Positions 1-8,454 are shown, numbered from the stretch's first letter. The stretch: DNA of 64,000 nucleotides from CAYOUV01 sp964407265 (GCA_964407265.1 CAYOUV010000006.1:13974-77973), one strand, 5' to 3'. A program made the numbers and translations. The notes: generated by a model from the letters alone, not told the origin.

Positions 1-640
1 CCTCGAACAGAGGCTGCTCAAAGAGCAGGTCGCGGTGGCCGCGGATAACCAGTGTCGGCACCTGCAATGCGCGGAACCTGTCCCAGCCCTTCCAATTAGA
101 CAGGTTGTTGAGATAAAATGGTTTGAGCACGCGGGGCGGAGCCGAGAGCCATTTGCGCGTGAACAATCCGGCAATTCGCAAGATCCAGTTAGGCAGATGC
201 AGTCCCAGACGATACAGCCAGTTGAGGCGGAATTCCCCAGCTGTGGCGATCAATACCAACCCTTCGATTAGTTCGGGATGGGCCAGCGCATATTCGGTCG
301 CCAACGCCCCGCCAAAAGAATGACCGACCAAAACGATCGGCCCTTCAACTTTCAACAATTCCAGCACCGCTTTCAGATCAACCTGCAGGGATGGCATATC
401 GTAGTCGCCGGCAGGCTTGTCCGAGCGACCATGGCCGCGTAGATCGATGGCGATTACGCGGTTATTGACCGAGAAATTACGCAGCTGATACTGCCATTGG
501 GCTGCCTGTCCCCCAAAACCGTGAATGAAAACAAAGGTCCGCTGCGGCCGGTCGGGGGAGATGTCGATTGCCGACAGCCGCACGAGCGGCTTGGAAGATA
601 CAACCACCTCACGCCGGTAGAGTTCCAGGTCAATATCCAT
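1..640 (-). CDS. Alpha/beta hydrolase, 3'-truncated by window edge
   Basis: The reading frame is open from an ATG at 640 to the left edge, so the C-terminus is missing (about 213 residues seen). Its start reads MDIDLELYRREVVV. It has the oxyanion-hole motif HGFGGQ near residue 53, the strand RVIAIDLRGHGRSDKP and the nucleophile elbow GHSFGG near residue 117. The segment LVIRGHRDLLF at the edge is where the catalytic Asp strand begins. These are the marks of the alpha/beta-hydrolase fold (esterase, lipase or haloperoxidase-like). The catalytic His would lie beyond the window. The substrate cannot be predicted. No clear Shine-Dalgarno sequence precedes the ATG. Confidence 0.85.
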   Translation of the reverse strand, partial: MDIDLELYRREVVVSSKPLVRLSAIDISPDRPQRTFVFIHGFGGQAAQWQYQLRNFSVNNRVIAIDLRGHGRSDKPAGDYDMPSLQVDLKAVLELLKVEGPIVLVGHSFGGALATEYALAHPELIEGLVLIATAGEFRLNWLYRLGLHLPNWILRIAGLFTRKWLSAPPRVLKPFYLNNLSNWKGWDRFRALQVPTLVIRGHRDLLFEQPLFE

Positions 641-730
641 AAAATGAGTTTACATAAGTTGACCCTCAAAGTCAATTAAGTGCCGTTTAACACAAACTCC
701 TGAACGGAATGCCGTCAAACGCTAAGCAGC

Positions 731-1207
731 CTATTTGCGAACCAGCGCCACCTCTTTGCTCTCCGGGTCGTAACGGACATTTACCACCGCACCGGGCTGG
801 ATCTGCGGTATTTCTAACCGGGAGACCATCAACTCTGTTTCGGCTTGGAAATTCGGAGTCAGGTCGTGCGGGTGAACCTCGAGCTCCAGATGAACGACCG
901 GATTCTGGTTGATGGTTGTACCAGTATCACGCACATTCACAATTGTGGCTTCAGCCAGTTGTCCGTTTTTGAGAACCTCCCGGGAAAGTACGGCACCAAA
1001 AAGATAAGAACCGAAAATCAGAAGCATTGCCAGACCAAACATGACCCCGGTTCCGACTATCGAATAGCGCGCAATCACCGGCAGCTCCACCCAGTCATAA
1101 CTTCCAGACGGCATGCTCATCATTCCAATAAAAATTCCGAAAAAGGGGATCCAAGCCAGGCTGAAACACAACCACCCGATTTTTCGCATTGCGGCCGCAG
1201 TCTTCAT
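731..1207 (-). CDS. Small membrane protein with a DUF3592-like C-terminal domain
   Basis: The product is about 158 residues with two predicted transmembrane helices, near residues 8-28 and 45-70. A soluble beta-rich domain follows, with TIVNVRDTGTTINQNPVV, a hydrophilic LELEVHPHD stretch and VNVRYDPESKEVALV. This pattern resembles DUF3592/SHOCT-associated membrane proteins of unknown function. An upstream in-frame ATG at 1213 lies one base from AAGGAG (1215-1220). The ATG at 1207 has a 7-nt spacing and is chosen. A minus-strand TATAAT at 1245-1250 is a possible -10. No function is claimed. Confidence 0.7.
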   Translation of the reverse strand: MKTAAAMRKIGWLCFSLAWIPFFGIFIGMMSMPSGSYDWVELPVIARYSIVGTGVMFGLAMLLIFGSYLFGAVLSREVLKNGQLAEATIVNVRDTGTTINQNPVVHLELEVHPHDLTPNFQAETELMVSRLEIPQIQPGAVVNVRYDPESKEVALVRK

Positions 1208-1519
1208 ATGCATTCTCCTTTCGAACAAAACAATTAATAGCCAAATTATACAATATCAGTCCAAATTGATGAACACCAAATCCAAAATCTCCCCGACCAA
1301 CTGGTTCTGAGCATCCCCAATTTTCATTATCGTCCCCAAGACGCCCGCTCAGGTAGCGTTACCAGCCGCCATTGATCTCCGCTGCATGGAGCAGTTTCAC
1401 CAACTTCCCCTGGTAGCGCGGACGGATCAACCCGAAAACCCGGGCGATGCCAGATTAGCGGACCTTAATGTCGGGCAGGGACATTCGCGCTATAATTAGG
1501 AGTAGAAAGTGAGGTAGCC
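1208..1519. other. Intergenic region between divergent genes, no gene seen
   Basis: This 312-bp stretch holds two outward-facing -10-like boxes: TATAAT on the minus strand (1245-1250) and TATAAT on the plus strand (1491-1496). A 29-codon open stretch on the minus strand around 1363-1450 ends in a stop and lacks a start. I see no RNA gene or repeat. Confidence 0.5.
1491..1496 (+). promoter_or_regulatory. Putative -10 box for the 1520 gene
   Basis: TATAAT lies 23 bp before the ATG at 1520, followed by GAGGT as ribosome-binding site. No good -35 hexamer is present at 16-18 bp spacing, so the promoter is tentative. Confidence 0.4.
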
Positions 1520-1750
1520 ATGGCTGAAAAAACTACCGCTCGCAAAAAACCATTTGAAGGGCGCATACCGGAGGAATCTCGCGAACATTACCGCAAAGCC
1601 CGCGAAGAGATGCGAAAAAGCTTCGAGGTGTTCTTCCCGCCTGAATTTGTGGAACATCGCCGTCAGGCGCGCAAAGAAATGCTGATGGCCTGGCGCGGTA
1701 TGATCGACTCCGCGTTGGAACACATGGAAGAAAAAACAAAGCGAAGCTGA
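1520..1750 (+). CDS. Small charged helical protein, unknown function
   Basis: This 76-residue protein is rich in Lys, Arg and Glu and looks almost wholly helical, for example ESREHYRKAREEMRKSFE and ARKEMLMAWRGMIDSALEHMEEK. It has no Cys, no membrane segment and no signal peptide. The ATG follows GAGGTAGCC and a TATAAT box about 25 bp upstream, and a strong hairpin terminator follows the stop, so it is probably a single-gene transcript. I do not recognise a family. The alternating charge and amphipathic periodicity suggest a coiled coil or a membrane-surface helix. Confidence 0.65.
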   Translation: MAEKTTARKKPFEGRIPEESREHYRKAREEMRKSFEVFFPPEFVEHRRQARKEMLMAWRGMIDSALEHMEEKTKRS

Positions 1751-1769
1751 GCTTCTAGCACTTAAATGG

Positions 1770-1795
1770 ACTGCCCCGCCGTATAGCGGGGCAGT
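1770..1795. terminator. Bidirectional hairpin terminator
   Basis: Stem ACTGCCCCGC with GCGGGGCAGT and a short loop lies between the convergent genes ending at 1750 and 1804. A short T run follows on the plus strand. Confidence 0.75.
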
Positions 1796-1803
1796 TTGAT
1801 TTA

Positions 1804-3489
1804 TCAGAAACGGCGTCTGGGGACGAAGAACGTCCAGGCAAGGGTTAATAGTGAAGCCCCCAGAAAGACCTCACCCATCAACACAGCTCCGCTGGTATAC
1901 AAAATAATCCCGCCCACTGACAGTCCGACAAAGATCAGCGCCAGAGTGAGGCGATTGACCGCCCGTTCCAGATATTGCATTTCGCGCGTCACCATTGGCA
2001 CCTGCACACGCAAGTCACCGCGCTCGATCTGGGCCATGACGCGGCCGGCCTGACCCGGCAATGCAATTAGCGTTTGAAGGAGCTTTCCCAGTTCATCCAG
2101 CCAGACCTCCCAATTGGAACCTGTCTCTTCGGCGATCAGTTTCTGGGCATATGGTGCAAGCTGGTCCCATAAATTGAAATCCACGTCCAGGCCGGTGCAC
2201 ATCCCGGACAGGATAGCCACGGTCCGGCCCAGCATCAGCAGGTCATGCGGTACCTGGAAGGGCATCTCGTACATCAAATCGCGAAACTGCATGGCAAACT
2301 GCTGCATTTCAGCATGGCTGACCTGGCGCAGCTCCTTCATGCTTTTGCCCCAGAAACGCGCAAAGACCTGGGCTTCAGCCTGCTCGATCAATTGCAAATC
2401 CGCACTCGGCAGGAGCACGCCCAGCGTCTGATAGGATTGCACCAGGCGGGAGGGGTCCTGCGTGCCAACGCCGATCAACATTTCCCGCAGGCCCTCGCGG
2501 ACGTTGTCCGGAACGCGGCCGACCATGCCGAAATCCACAAAGGTCAGCTGCCAGCCCGGCTTTCCCTCAGCCGATTTGTCCGGTGCCGGCGTGACAAACA
2601 GGTTGCCAGGATGCGGGTCGGCATGGAAGAAGCCGTCCTCGAAGATCTGCTGCAGGTAAGTATCCAGCAGTTCGCGCGCCACCTGGCCGCGATCGATCCC
2701 GGCGGCGGTGATGGCGTCATAATCGGTGATCTTGATGGCATAGACATTTTCAAGCGTCAGCACGCGCCTGGTCGTCAATTCCCAAACAACGCGTGGTACG
2801 TGCACACGCCGGCTGTCGGCAAAGTTTGCTGCGAAGGTCTCGGCGTTCTGGCCTTCGGACAGGTAATCGATTTCCTCGTGGATTGTGCCGGCAAACTCCT
2901 CGATCAGGGCCTTCACATCCACCCTTTTGCGGATCGGCTCGTAATGCTCCAGCCAGCCGCCAAAACGCCGCAGGGCAGACAGGTCGACCTCGATCAACTG
3001 GTCGATATGTGGACGCTGCACCTTCATGACCACTTCGCGGAATTCGCCTGCTTCAGGTGCCTCAGCCTTCAACCGGGCGCGGTGAACCTGTCCCAACGAG
3101 GCAGCCGCCAGAGGCGTAGATTCGAACGATTCGAATTTCTCGTCCAACGGACCGCCCAGTTCGGCTTCAGCCAGTCGACGAATCTCGTCAAAATTCTCCG
3201 GCGGGACTTCGTCCTGCAGGCCGGATAGCTCGTCCGTGATCTCGGGCGGTAGCACGTCCAGGCGCGCGGACAGGAACTGCCCAACCTTGATCATCACACC
3301 ACCCATTTGGATGGCCAGGGAGCGAAAACGAGCTGCGGTTTGGTGATAACGCCGCGCGCGCGTGCGGCGGCTCAGGAAACGCAGGCCAAGCCGCGGCAGG
3401 GCGATCTCCCAGAAGATGAAACTGGCAGTAGCACGTGCAAAGAATGTCATAATGCGCCGATAACGGGCGCGTAATCTCGCTTGATCCAT
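1804..3489 (-). CDS. ABC1/AarF (UbiB) family protein kinase-like protein
   Basis: This 561-residue protein belongs to the ABC1/UbiB atypical kinase family. Members support isoprenoid-quinone biosynthesis or prenyl-lipid homeostasis through a conserved ATPase. Visible hallmarks are the KxGQ motif (MIKVGQFLSARLDVLP, near residue 65), the alanine-rich loop AAASLGQVHRA near 130, VVMKVQRPHI (Lys of strand 3), the catalytic loop FHADPHPGNLFV near 293 and the metal-binding VDFGMVG near 322. Two hydrophobic helices at the C-terminus (about 515-555) anchor it in the membrane. GGAGGTTTC precedes the ATG, but this ribosome-binding site lies inside a hairpin (3494-3530). The gene lies downstream of the 3538 and 4008 genes on the same strand. 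The three UbiA proteins elsewhere in the window act in a related pathway, but no direct link is shown. Confidence 0.9.
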   Translation of the reverse strand: MDQARLRARYRRIMTFFARATASFIFWEIALPRLGLRFLSRRTRARRYHQTAARFRSLAIQMGGVMIKVGQFLSARLDVLPPEITDELSGLQDEVPPENFDEIRRLAEAELGGPLDEKFESFESTPLAAASLGQVHRARLKAEAPEAGEFREVVMKVQRPHIDQLIEVDLSALRRFGGWLEHYEPIRKRVDVKALIEEFAGTIHEEIDYLSEGQNAETFAANFADSRRVHVPRVVWELTTRRVLTLENVYAIKITDYDAITAAGIDRGQVARELLDTYLQQIFEDGFFHADPHPGNLFVTPAPDKSAEGKPGWQLTFVDFGMVGRVPDNVREGLREMLIGVGTQDPSRLVQSYQTLGVLLPSADLQLIEQAEAQVFARFWGKSMKELRQVSHAEMQQFAMQFRDLMYEMPFQVPHDLLMLGRTVAILSGMCTGLDVDFNLWDQLAPYAQKLIAEETGSNWEVWLDELGKLLQTLIALPGQAGRVMAQIERGDLRVQVPMVTREMQYLERAVNRLTLALIFVGLSVGGIILYTSGAVLMGEVFLGASLLTLAWTFFVPRRRF

Positions 3490-3493
3490 GAAA

Positions 3494-3530
3494 CCTCCGG
3501 TGTCGTTCGCTCTGATTGTAACACCGGAGG
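3494..3530 (-). promoter_or_regulatory. Hairpin burying the ribosome-binding site of the ABC1 kinase
   Basis: On the minus strand CCTCCGGTGT pairs perfectly with ACACCGGAGG (10 bp, 17-nt loop). The second arm contains the GGAGG that serves the ATG at 3489. Folding would hide the site. No long T run follows, so a plain terminator is less likely. Confidence 0.6.
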
Positions 3531-3537
3531 ATTGAGG

Positions 3538-4038
3538 TCATCTAGGCGGCAGCCTAATCAGCAGATCGGCCTGCAGCAGGCCGCCGTCACCCTGGATGAG
3601 GGTCCCAAATACTGCCAGAAAATCGCCGGATTTCAGGTCGTTTACTGCCAGCGTATTCCCCTGTTCATCCTGGATGCGCGTGCCCTGCACCAGGGTCACA
3701 CTGCGCCGTCCGTCCGGCGTGGCCAGTTCGACCTGGCTGGTGGAAATTGTGAGAACACGTCCGCTTACCTGAGGCCGTCCAGGGGGCAAACCGGCCGGCG
3801 CTTGCCCAGGTCCACCCTGTAGCGATTGGCCGTTTTGATGAATGCCGCTCCCGGTTGCAGGGCGGTTCTGTTGTCCCGGACCTGCGGCTGGCGCTCCACC
3901 GGCGTACTGCAGGCCGTCGCGCGTCCAACCATGCTCGCCGACGTAAACACCCAGAGCGAAAGCAGCCGTGACCAGCATCAGCACCAGCACCATGCCGCCC
4001 GCGGTGATCAAGATCCAGTTTGAGCGATTTGTAACCAT
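3538..4038 (-). CDS. Membrane-anchored protein with a C-terminal DUF5666-like beta domain
   Basis: The 166-residue protein has a single N-terminal membrane helix (about residues 9-32, WILITAGGMVLVLMLVTAAFALGVYVG). A low-complexity Gly/Pro/Gln/Asn linker runs from about 45 to 88. The C-terminal beta-rich domain begins VSGRVLTISTSQVELATPDG and resembles the small OB-like DUF5666 repeats found in exported proteins. The bulk should lie outside the membrane. Its start overlaps the end of the DUF2723 gene by 31 bp, which implies co-transcription and translational coupling. Function unknown. Confidence 0.7.
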   Translation of the reverse strand: MVTNRSNWILITAGGMVLVLMLVTAAFALGVYVGEHGWTRDGLQYAGGAPAAGPGQQNRPATGSGIHQNGQSLQGGPGQAPAGLPPGRPQVSGRVLTISTSQVELATPDGRRSVTLVQGTRIQDEQGNTLAVNDLKSGDFLAVFGTLIQGDGGLLQADLLIRLPPR

Positions 4039-6032
4039 CGTTGCACCGTTCCCATTTCGTTGATAATGTCGAGCTGCGCCAGAGGCAGCGCCTGGCCGCC
4101 TCCACCACGCAAATCTGCAGTGCGGATCGTCAGGGTTTGCCCACCAACTTCAGCGGTGGATGGGATGACCAGCCAGTACTGGTCGGCCACCACCTGCCCG
4201 GGCTGCAAACCCATTTCCTGCGCATAACGTTCCAACAAACCAAAGCCGACTTCATGCTGTTCGAGCCCTCTTCCATCCAGGCCGAGTTCCACTCGCAGAG
4301 TGCCTGAGCCGGTTCGCTTCCAATACATCCGGATCTGCAGCGCTGACCCTGACTCGACTCTTGTGGATGAAAGATCCAGCCCAATCAGCTGCATCGAACT
4401 AAATTCCAGGTCAAGCGGAATCTGCGGCTGCGGGTCGGTCACAATCAGCTGCGGTGGCTCGGAAGTCAGGTGATACAACACCAGCGACTCACGCTTCCCG
4501 GATTGACCCTCCGGCTGTTCCCCGATGAGCACCGGCACCTGCCACATGCCCTGGTTGAGCAAACCATTTGGCAGCGCACCGGGACCGCGATTTCCGTTCA
4601 CTGCCTGGGTGGTGGCGTACAGATCACGTCCGCTCAGGGCCTCAGGTGTAGGATTTGGCCCCGGCAGCATCGGCAGCAGCACATCTGGACGCGTCGCATA
4701 GACGTACTGCCAGTAGAAGGCATCGTAGCCAAAGACGCCGCCCTGCGTGACCAAAGCCGCATCCTTGGGCAGCACCTGCCACAGGTTGACGTAAAAATCG
4801 TCGATGGCGGTATCCTGCGAAAAATTATTCGCGGACCAGTTGCCGGATAACGGAATCAGGCTGGGGGTCAGCAAGGCAGCACACAACACCAGGCTCAAGA
4901 CAGGCGACAAAGCCTTCTGCCGCGGTGCAAGCATCCAGCGCCAAAGCGTTCTCAATCCGATCAGGACCTCCAGCAAGCCAAAGGCCGTGAAGAGCGCCCA
5001 TAGTAAATGAGCCGGGATAAAGAAAACTTCCAGGTCAAAGGCACGGTATTGGATAAAGAACCAGACATGCACCAGGTACATTCCGACCAGCAAAAAGAAA
5101 TGACGCGGGCGGCGGAAGAGCAGCGCAAACAGGCCCAGAAGTCCCAGTGTAATGCCGACCAGCCCGAACTGCTGGCGTAATAAATCGAGATAAATCACCA
5201 GGCGATCGGGGATGGCTGTCAACGGGAAAGCAAATTTAAATTGGGGAAATGCGCCCAGGGTGTAATTGTACAGACCGCTCAGAGTAGTCGGTGCATCGCG
5301 CAGCATGGCGCGATCATTGAGTGTACCGGCGCGCAGAGGCAGCCAGGCGAACTGGGCTGCACCCAAAGCAAAACCGAGCAGTCCAACCAGGGTCACGCCC
5401 ACCAGCAACACGAGGCGGCGCCTGGGCGTTGACGGGGCAGTGAAGATGACCAGTAAGGTAAAGACCACAAAAGCCGGGGCGAAGCCGAGGTCAGAGATGT
5501 GCGTGCCCAGAGACAAACCAAAGGCCAGGGCAAATAGGAAAAAATCGAGGGGCTGACGCGTACGTTCCCAGCGCAGGAGTATCAGCAGCGTCAGGCCGAT
5601 CATAAAAGCATTGGCAGCGTAGACCTCGGCGATCAGCGCCTGCGACCAGTAGGTTAGCGAAAAAGCCAGGAGGAGTGCGCTCAAAGCGGAAACACTCCTG
5701 CGCCAGTTGACGGACAGTTTCTCGGGCAGCAGGCGCAGGGCGATCAGGAAGACAGCTCCGCAAGCCAACGCGCCCAACACAGCTGACATCAGATTGATAC
5801 GATAGGCCACGTCTCCCAATGGCAGCAAGTGACTGAACAGGTATCCCAGCCAGGTGTACAGCGGATAACCGGGCGAGTGCGCCAATCCCAGCACGTAGGG
5901 AATGGTGGCCAGCTCGCTGCCATCCGGGCTAAGAAAAGATAAGCTGGGTGTCAGGGTCAGGATATAAACCGTCAGCGCAAGTAGGCTGAGGCCCAGGGCG
6001 AGCAGGTGGTCTGTGCGTTTGGTTGCATACAT
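4008..6032 (-). CDS. DUF2723 family multi-pass membrane protein (TMEM260/O-mannosyltransferase-like)
   Basis: This 674-residue protein has about 10-12 predicted transmembrane helices in its first 430 residues and a soluble beta-rich C-terminal domain (about 500-674). The N-terminal signature LSPDGSELATIPYVLGLAHSPGYPLYTWLGYLF contains the acidic Asp/Glu and SPGYPLY elements typical of DUF2723, a GT-C-like superfamily that includes TMEM260-type protein O-mannosyltransferases. By family analogy it would transfer a sugar from a polyprenyl-phosphate donor at the outer face of the membrane; this is an inference. The ATG at 6032 was taken because it opens the first membrane helix. The downstream 3538 gene overlaps its 3' end. 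Confidence 0.8.
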   Translation of the reverse strand: MYATKRTDHLLALGLSLLALTVYILTLTPSLSFLSPDGSELATIPYVLGLAHSPGYPLYTWLGYLFSHLLPLGDVAYRINLMSAVLGALACGAVFLIALRLLPEKLSVNWRRSVSALSALLLAFSLTYWSQALIAEVYAANAFMIGLTLLILLRWERTRQPLDFFLFALAFGLSLGTHISDLGFAPAFVVFTLLVIFTAPSTPRRRLVLLVGVTLVGLLGFALGAAQFAWLPLRAGTLNDRAMLRDAPTTLSGLYNYTLGAFPQFKFAFPLTAIPDRLVIYLDLLRQQFGLVGITLGLLGLFALLFRRPRHFFLLVGMYLVHVWFFIQYRAFDLEVFFIPAHLLWALFTAFGLLEVLIGLRTLWRWMLAPRQKALSPVLSLVLCAALLTPSLIPLSGNWSANNFSQDTAIDDFYVNLWQVLPKDAALVTQGGVFGYDAFYWQYVYATRPDVLLPMLPGPNPTPEALSGRDLYATTQAVNGNRGPGALPNGLLNQGMWQVPVLIGEQPEGQSGKRESLVLYHLTSEPPQLIVTDPQPQIPLDLEFSSMQLIGLDLSSTRVESGSALQIRMYWKRTGSGTLRVELGLDGRGLEQHEVGFGLLERYAQEMGLQPGQVVADQYWLVIPSTAEVGGQTLTIRTADLRGGGGQALPLAQLDIINEMGTVQRWLQIAQTGS

Positions 6033-6099
6033 ATAGACTCGTTTTAAGGTCAGGTATAATCCAGTTTATAGCAGCATGATGTTATAAAGATGAGAAGAC

Positions 6100-6121
6100 C
6101 TTGTAAATTCCTTGTAAATTC
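6100..6121 (+). repeat. Tandem 11-bp direct repeat upstream of DUF1992 gene
   Basis: CTTGTAAATTC occurs twice with no spacer, one helical turn apart, 19 bp before the ATG at 6140. It may be an operator or a slippage product. Confidence 0.6.
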
Positions 6122-6139
6122 ACTGTCAGGAGCGACCTT

Positions 6140-6469
6140 ATGAGGTTTGACGAAATCGTTGAGTCGATCATTAAAGATGCTATCGAGCGAGGTGAGTTCG
6201 ATAATTTGTCTAATAAGGGAAAGCGGATCGACCTGAGTGCTTACTTTGACACACCCGAAGAAACACGCCTGGCAAATTCAATCTTGAAGAACGCGGGTAT
6301 CCTGCCAGTCGAGGTAGAGCTGCTTAATGAAATCGACGCGTTGAAGGAGAAGCTGGCATCCTGCACAGATCAGGAAGAAAGCTACCGGCTAAAGAAACAA
6401 ATCGAGCAGCGCCGGCTGAATTACAACCTTCAATTAGAACGGCAAAAGCTGCTGCGCCGCAAGAAATAA
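6140..6469 (+). CDS. DUF1992 (DnaJ-homologue subfamily C member 28-type) protein
   Basis: This 109-residue protein matches the DUF1992 pattern: MRFDEIVESIIKDAIERGEFDNLSNKGKRIDL, then ETRLANSILKNAGILPVEVELLNEI. A basic coiled-coil tail follows (about 65-109). In other organisms this domain occurs alone or next to a J domain (DNAJC28), and its biochemical role is unknown. No J domain is present here. CAGGAG lies 8 nt before the ATG. It diverges from the DUF2723 gene with a 107-bp spacer that carries a tandem repeat. Confidence 0.8.
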   Translation: MRFDEIVESIIKDAIERGEFDNLSNKGKRIDLSAYFDTPEETRLANSILKNAGILPVEVELLNEIDALKEKLASCTDQEESYRLKKQIEQRRLNYNLQLERQKLLRRKK

Positions 6470-6533
6470 ACTTCAACCTTCCAGAAAGAGAGTCGCAAAC
6501 TGGATCCGCTCTTTCGCAGGGTAAGAATTGGCT

Positions 6534-6562
6534 TTGACAAATCATCATTAGACTGCTATACT
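6534..6562 (+). promoter_or_regulatory. Consensus sigma-70 promoter for RNase J
   Basis: TTGACA (6534-6539), a 17-bp spacer, then TATACT (6557-6562). Predicted start of transcription near 6569 leaves a leader of about 178 nt before the rnj ATG at 6748. Confidence 0.85.
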
Positions 6563-6585
6563 CTCTAGGTCGGATGTTGACTTTC

Positions 6586-6709
6586 ACTGCCCCAGAGGCA
6601 GTTTTGTTGTGCAAACAAGAAAGTACGTAAAATCCCCGGCAGGATATTTGGCAGGGGTGTTTTTCTATATATCGACTGAATCCGCCATCCCATGGGATTA
6701 TAAAGGCGG
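6586..6709 (+). promoter_or_regulatory. Structured 5' leader of the RNase J gene
   Basis: Three hairpins lie in the leader. ACTGCC/GGCAGT (6586-6602) is followed by TTTTGTTG. CCCC/GGGG with an inner GC pair (6634-6657) is followed by a T-rich run. CCGCC/GGCGG (6682-6709) encloses the palindrome ATCCCATGGGAT. The first two look like weak intrinsic terminators, so attenuation or feedback cleavage is plausible. Confidence 0.5.
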
Positions 6710-6747
6710 TTGAAATAATTTTTTAACAATAAGGAAAAAATAACACA

Positions 6748-8391
6748 ATGAGTAAAAATGCAAAATTAAGACTAGTTCCCCTGGGGGGTCTCGGGGAAGT
6801 CGGCAAGAACATGATGGCTTACGAATACGGCAACAATATTATGCTGGTTGACGCCGGACTCATGTTCCCCGAAAATGACATGTTAGGGATCGATTACATC
6901 ATCCCAGACTATGAATACCTGCTTGACAAGACGGACCGCATACGCGGCATCGTCATCACCCACGGACACGAGGACCACATTGGTGCGATCCACCACATTT
7001 TGGGCAGCGCACCAGCTCCGATCTTCGCTACGCCCCTGACGCGCGGCTTAATCGAAGTCAAACTCTCGCGCCACGGCATGTTAAACAAAGCCGATCTGCG
7101 CACCGTGCAGGCCGGCGAAAAAGTGCAAATCGGCCCGTTCGCGGTCGAATTCTTCCATGTCTGCCATTCGATCCCGGATGCGGTTGGACTGGGAATCACC
7201 ACGCCGGCCGGGCTTGTGGTCCACATGAGCGACTTCAAGTTCGACCATACCCCCGTGGACGGCTGGCCGACTGATTACGCGAAACTGGCTGAATTCTCCC
7301 AACGCGGCGTTGATCTGTTGCTTTCTGACTCAACCAACGCGGAACGCCCCGGCTGGACGCCTTCTGAAATGGTCATCGGTCCGGCTTTGCGCGATGTCTT
7401 CGAACATGCCCCGGGACGGGTGATCATCGCTTCCTTTGCCTCCCTGATTTCGCGCATGCAGCAAGTGGCCGACACGTGCGTCAAAACTAATCGCAAGCTG
7501 GCCTTTGCCGGCACCAGCATGGTGGATAATGCCAAAATGGCCCGCAAGCTGGGTTATCTCTCTGTACCGGATGATGTGCTGGTCCCGATCGACCAGGCGC
7601 TCAACCTGCCAGCCGAGGAAGTGGTGCTGATGTGCACCGGTTCGCAGGGCGAACCTTCTTCGATCATCGGACGGCTCTCCACGGGGACGAACCGCCAGTT
7701 CGACGTGCACGAGGGCGACACGGTCGTCCTGTCATCCCACCCAATCCCCGGCAACGAGGAGCCCATCAGTCGCACCATCAACCGGCTTTTCCGTCGCGGT
7801 GCGGAGGTTATCTCCGATGCGATTGCTCCGGTGCACGTCTCCGGACACGCCAGCCAGGAAGAACAGAAGCTGTTGATCAACCTGGTACGCCCCAAACACT
7901 TCCTGCCGATCCACGGGGAACTGCGGCAGTTGAAACGCCACGCTGCAATGGCGCGCGAGCTTGGCATCCCCGCAGAAAACATCGTCGTGGCTGAGAACGG
8001 ACAGGTTGTGGAACTCTCCGGCGGAGAGCTGAAGCTAGCCGAACGCGTCCCCGGCGGCTACGTCTTTGTGGAAGGCGGCAGCATCGGCGAGGTCGACCTG
8101 GGCATCATGCGCGAACGCGAAAAACTGGCCCGTGGTGGGATTGTCCTGATTGACCTTTCGATCGATAAATTCACCAACCGCCCCTTGCACGAACCGGAGG
8201 TTATCACGCGCGGATTTGTCACATCCGAAGATGCCGGAGATTTGATCCCGGCCATTCGCCAGCGTATAAAAGAGCTGGTCAACGGTGGTGGCCTGGACGA
8301 TGAAAAGGTCATCGTAGATGCCGTGCGTTCCTTCCTCTATAATGAGACCAAGCGCAGACCAATGGTTTTCGTCACCATGAGCAAGGCCTAA
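6748..8391 (+). CDS. rnj: Ribonuclease J
   Basis: The 547-residue protein is a metallo-beta-lactamase/beta-CASP ribonuclease with 5'-3' exo- and endonuclease activity, used in mRNA decay and rRNA maturation in bacteria lacking RNase E. The zinc motif HGHEDH is at 72-77. Further ligands lie in HVCHSIPD, SDFKFD and LLSDSTNAE. The beta-CASP region carries FASLISRMQQ, the motif TGSQGEP, VSGHASQEE and FLPIHGELRQ. The C-terminal domain (about 450-547) is intact, so the protein is full length (family about 550-560). It stands alone behind a strong promoter and structured leader, with AAGGA 12 nt before the ATG. A long hairpin terminator follows. Confidence 0.95.
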   Translation: MSKNAKLRLVPLGGLGEVGKNMMAYEYGNNIMLVDAGLMFPENDMLGIDYIIPDYEYLLDKTDRIRGIVITHGHEDHIGAIHHILGSAPAPIFATPLTRGLIEVKLSRHGMLNKADLRTVQAGEKVQIGPFAVEFFHVCHSIPDAVGLGITTPAGLVVHMSDFKFDHTPVDGWPTDYAKLAEFSQRGVDLLLSDSTNAERPGWTPSEMVIGPALRDVFEHAPGRVIIASFASLISRMQQVADTCVKTNRKLAFAGTSMVDNAKMARKLGYLSVPDDVLVPIDQALNLPAEEVVLMCTGSQGEPSSIIGRLSTGTNRQFDVHEGDTVVLSSHPIPGNEEPISRTINRLFRRGAEVISDAIAPVHVSGHASQEEQKLLINLVRPKHFLPIHGELRQLKRHAAMARELGIPAENIVVAENGQVVELSGGELKLAERVPGGYVFVEGGSIGEVDLGIMREREKLARGGIVLIDLSIDKFTNRPLHEPEVITRGFVTSEDAGDLIPAIRQRIKELVNGGGLDDEKVIVDAVRSFLYNETKRRPMVFVTMSKA

Positions 8392-8425
8392 ACCAGGCAC
8401 CCTGCTTATTTCAAAATAATTATGG

Positions 8426-8454
8426 AAACAGCCCGACGCGAGCGTCGGGCTGTT
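8426..8454 (+). terminator. Intrinsic terminator after RNase J
   Basis: Stem AAACAGCCCGACG with CGTCGGGCTGTTT (13 bp) and a very short loop, followed by TTTGGTTT. Confidence 0.85.

Noticed and set aside
1363..1450. Short minus-strand frame ending HAAEINGGW-stop that looked like a gene remnant
   Set aside because: Only 29 codons between stops with no start or ribosome site. It could be chance, and no family match can be defended.
2245..3228. Open frame of 327 codons antisense to the ABC1 kinase
   Set aside because: The kinase frame has all family motifs. The antisense frame lacks a start signal and recognisable domains.
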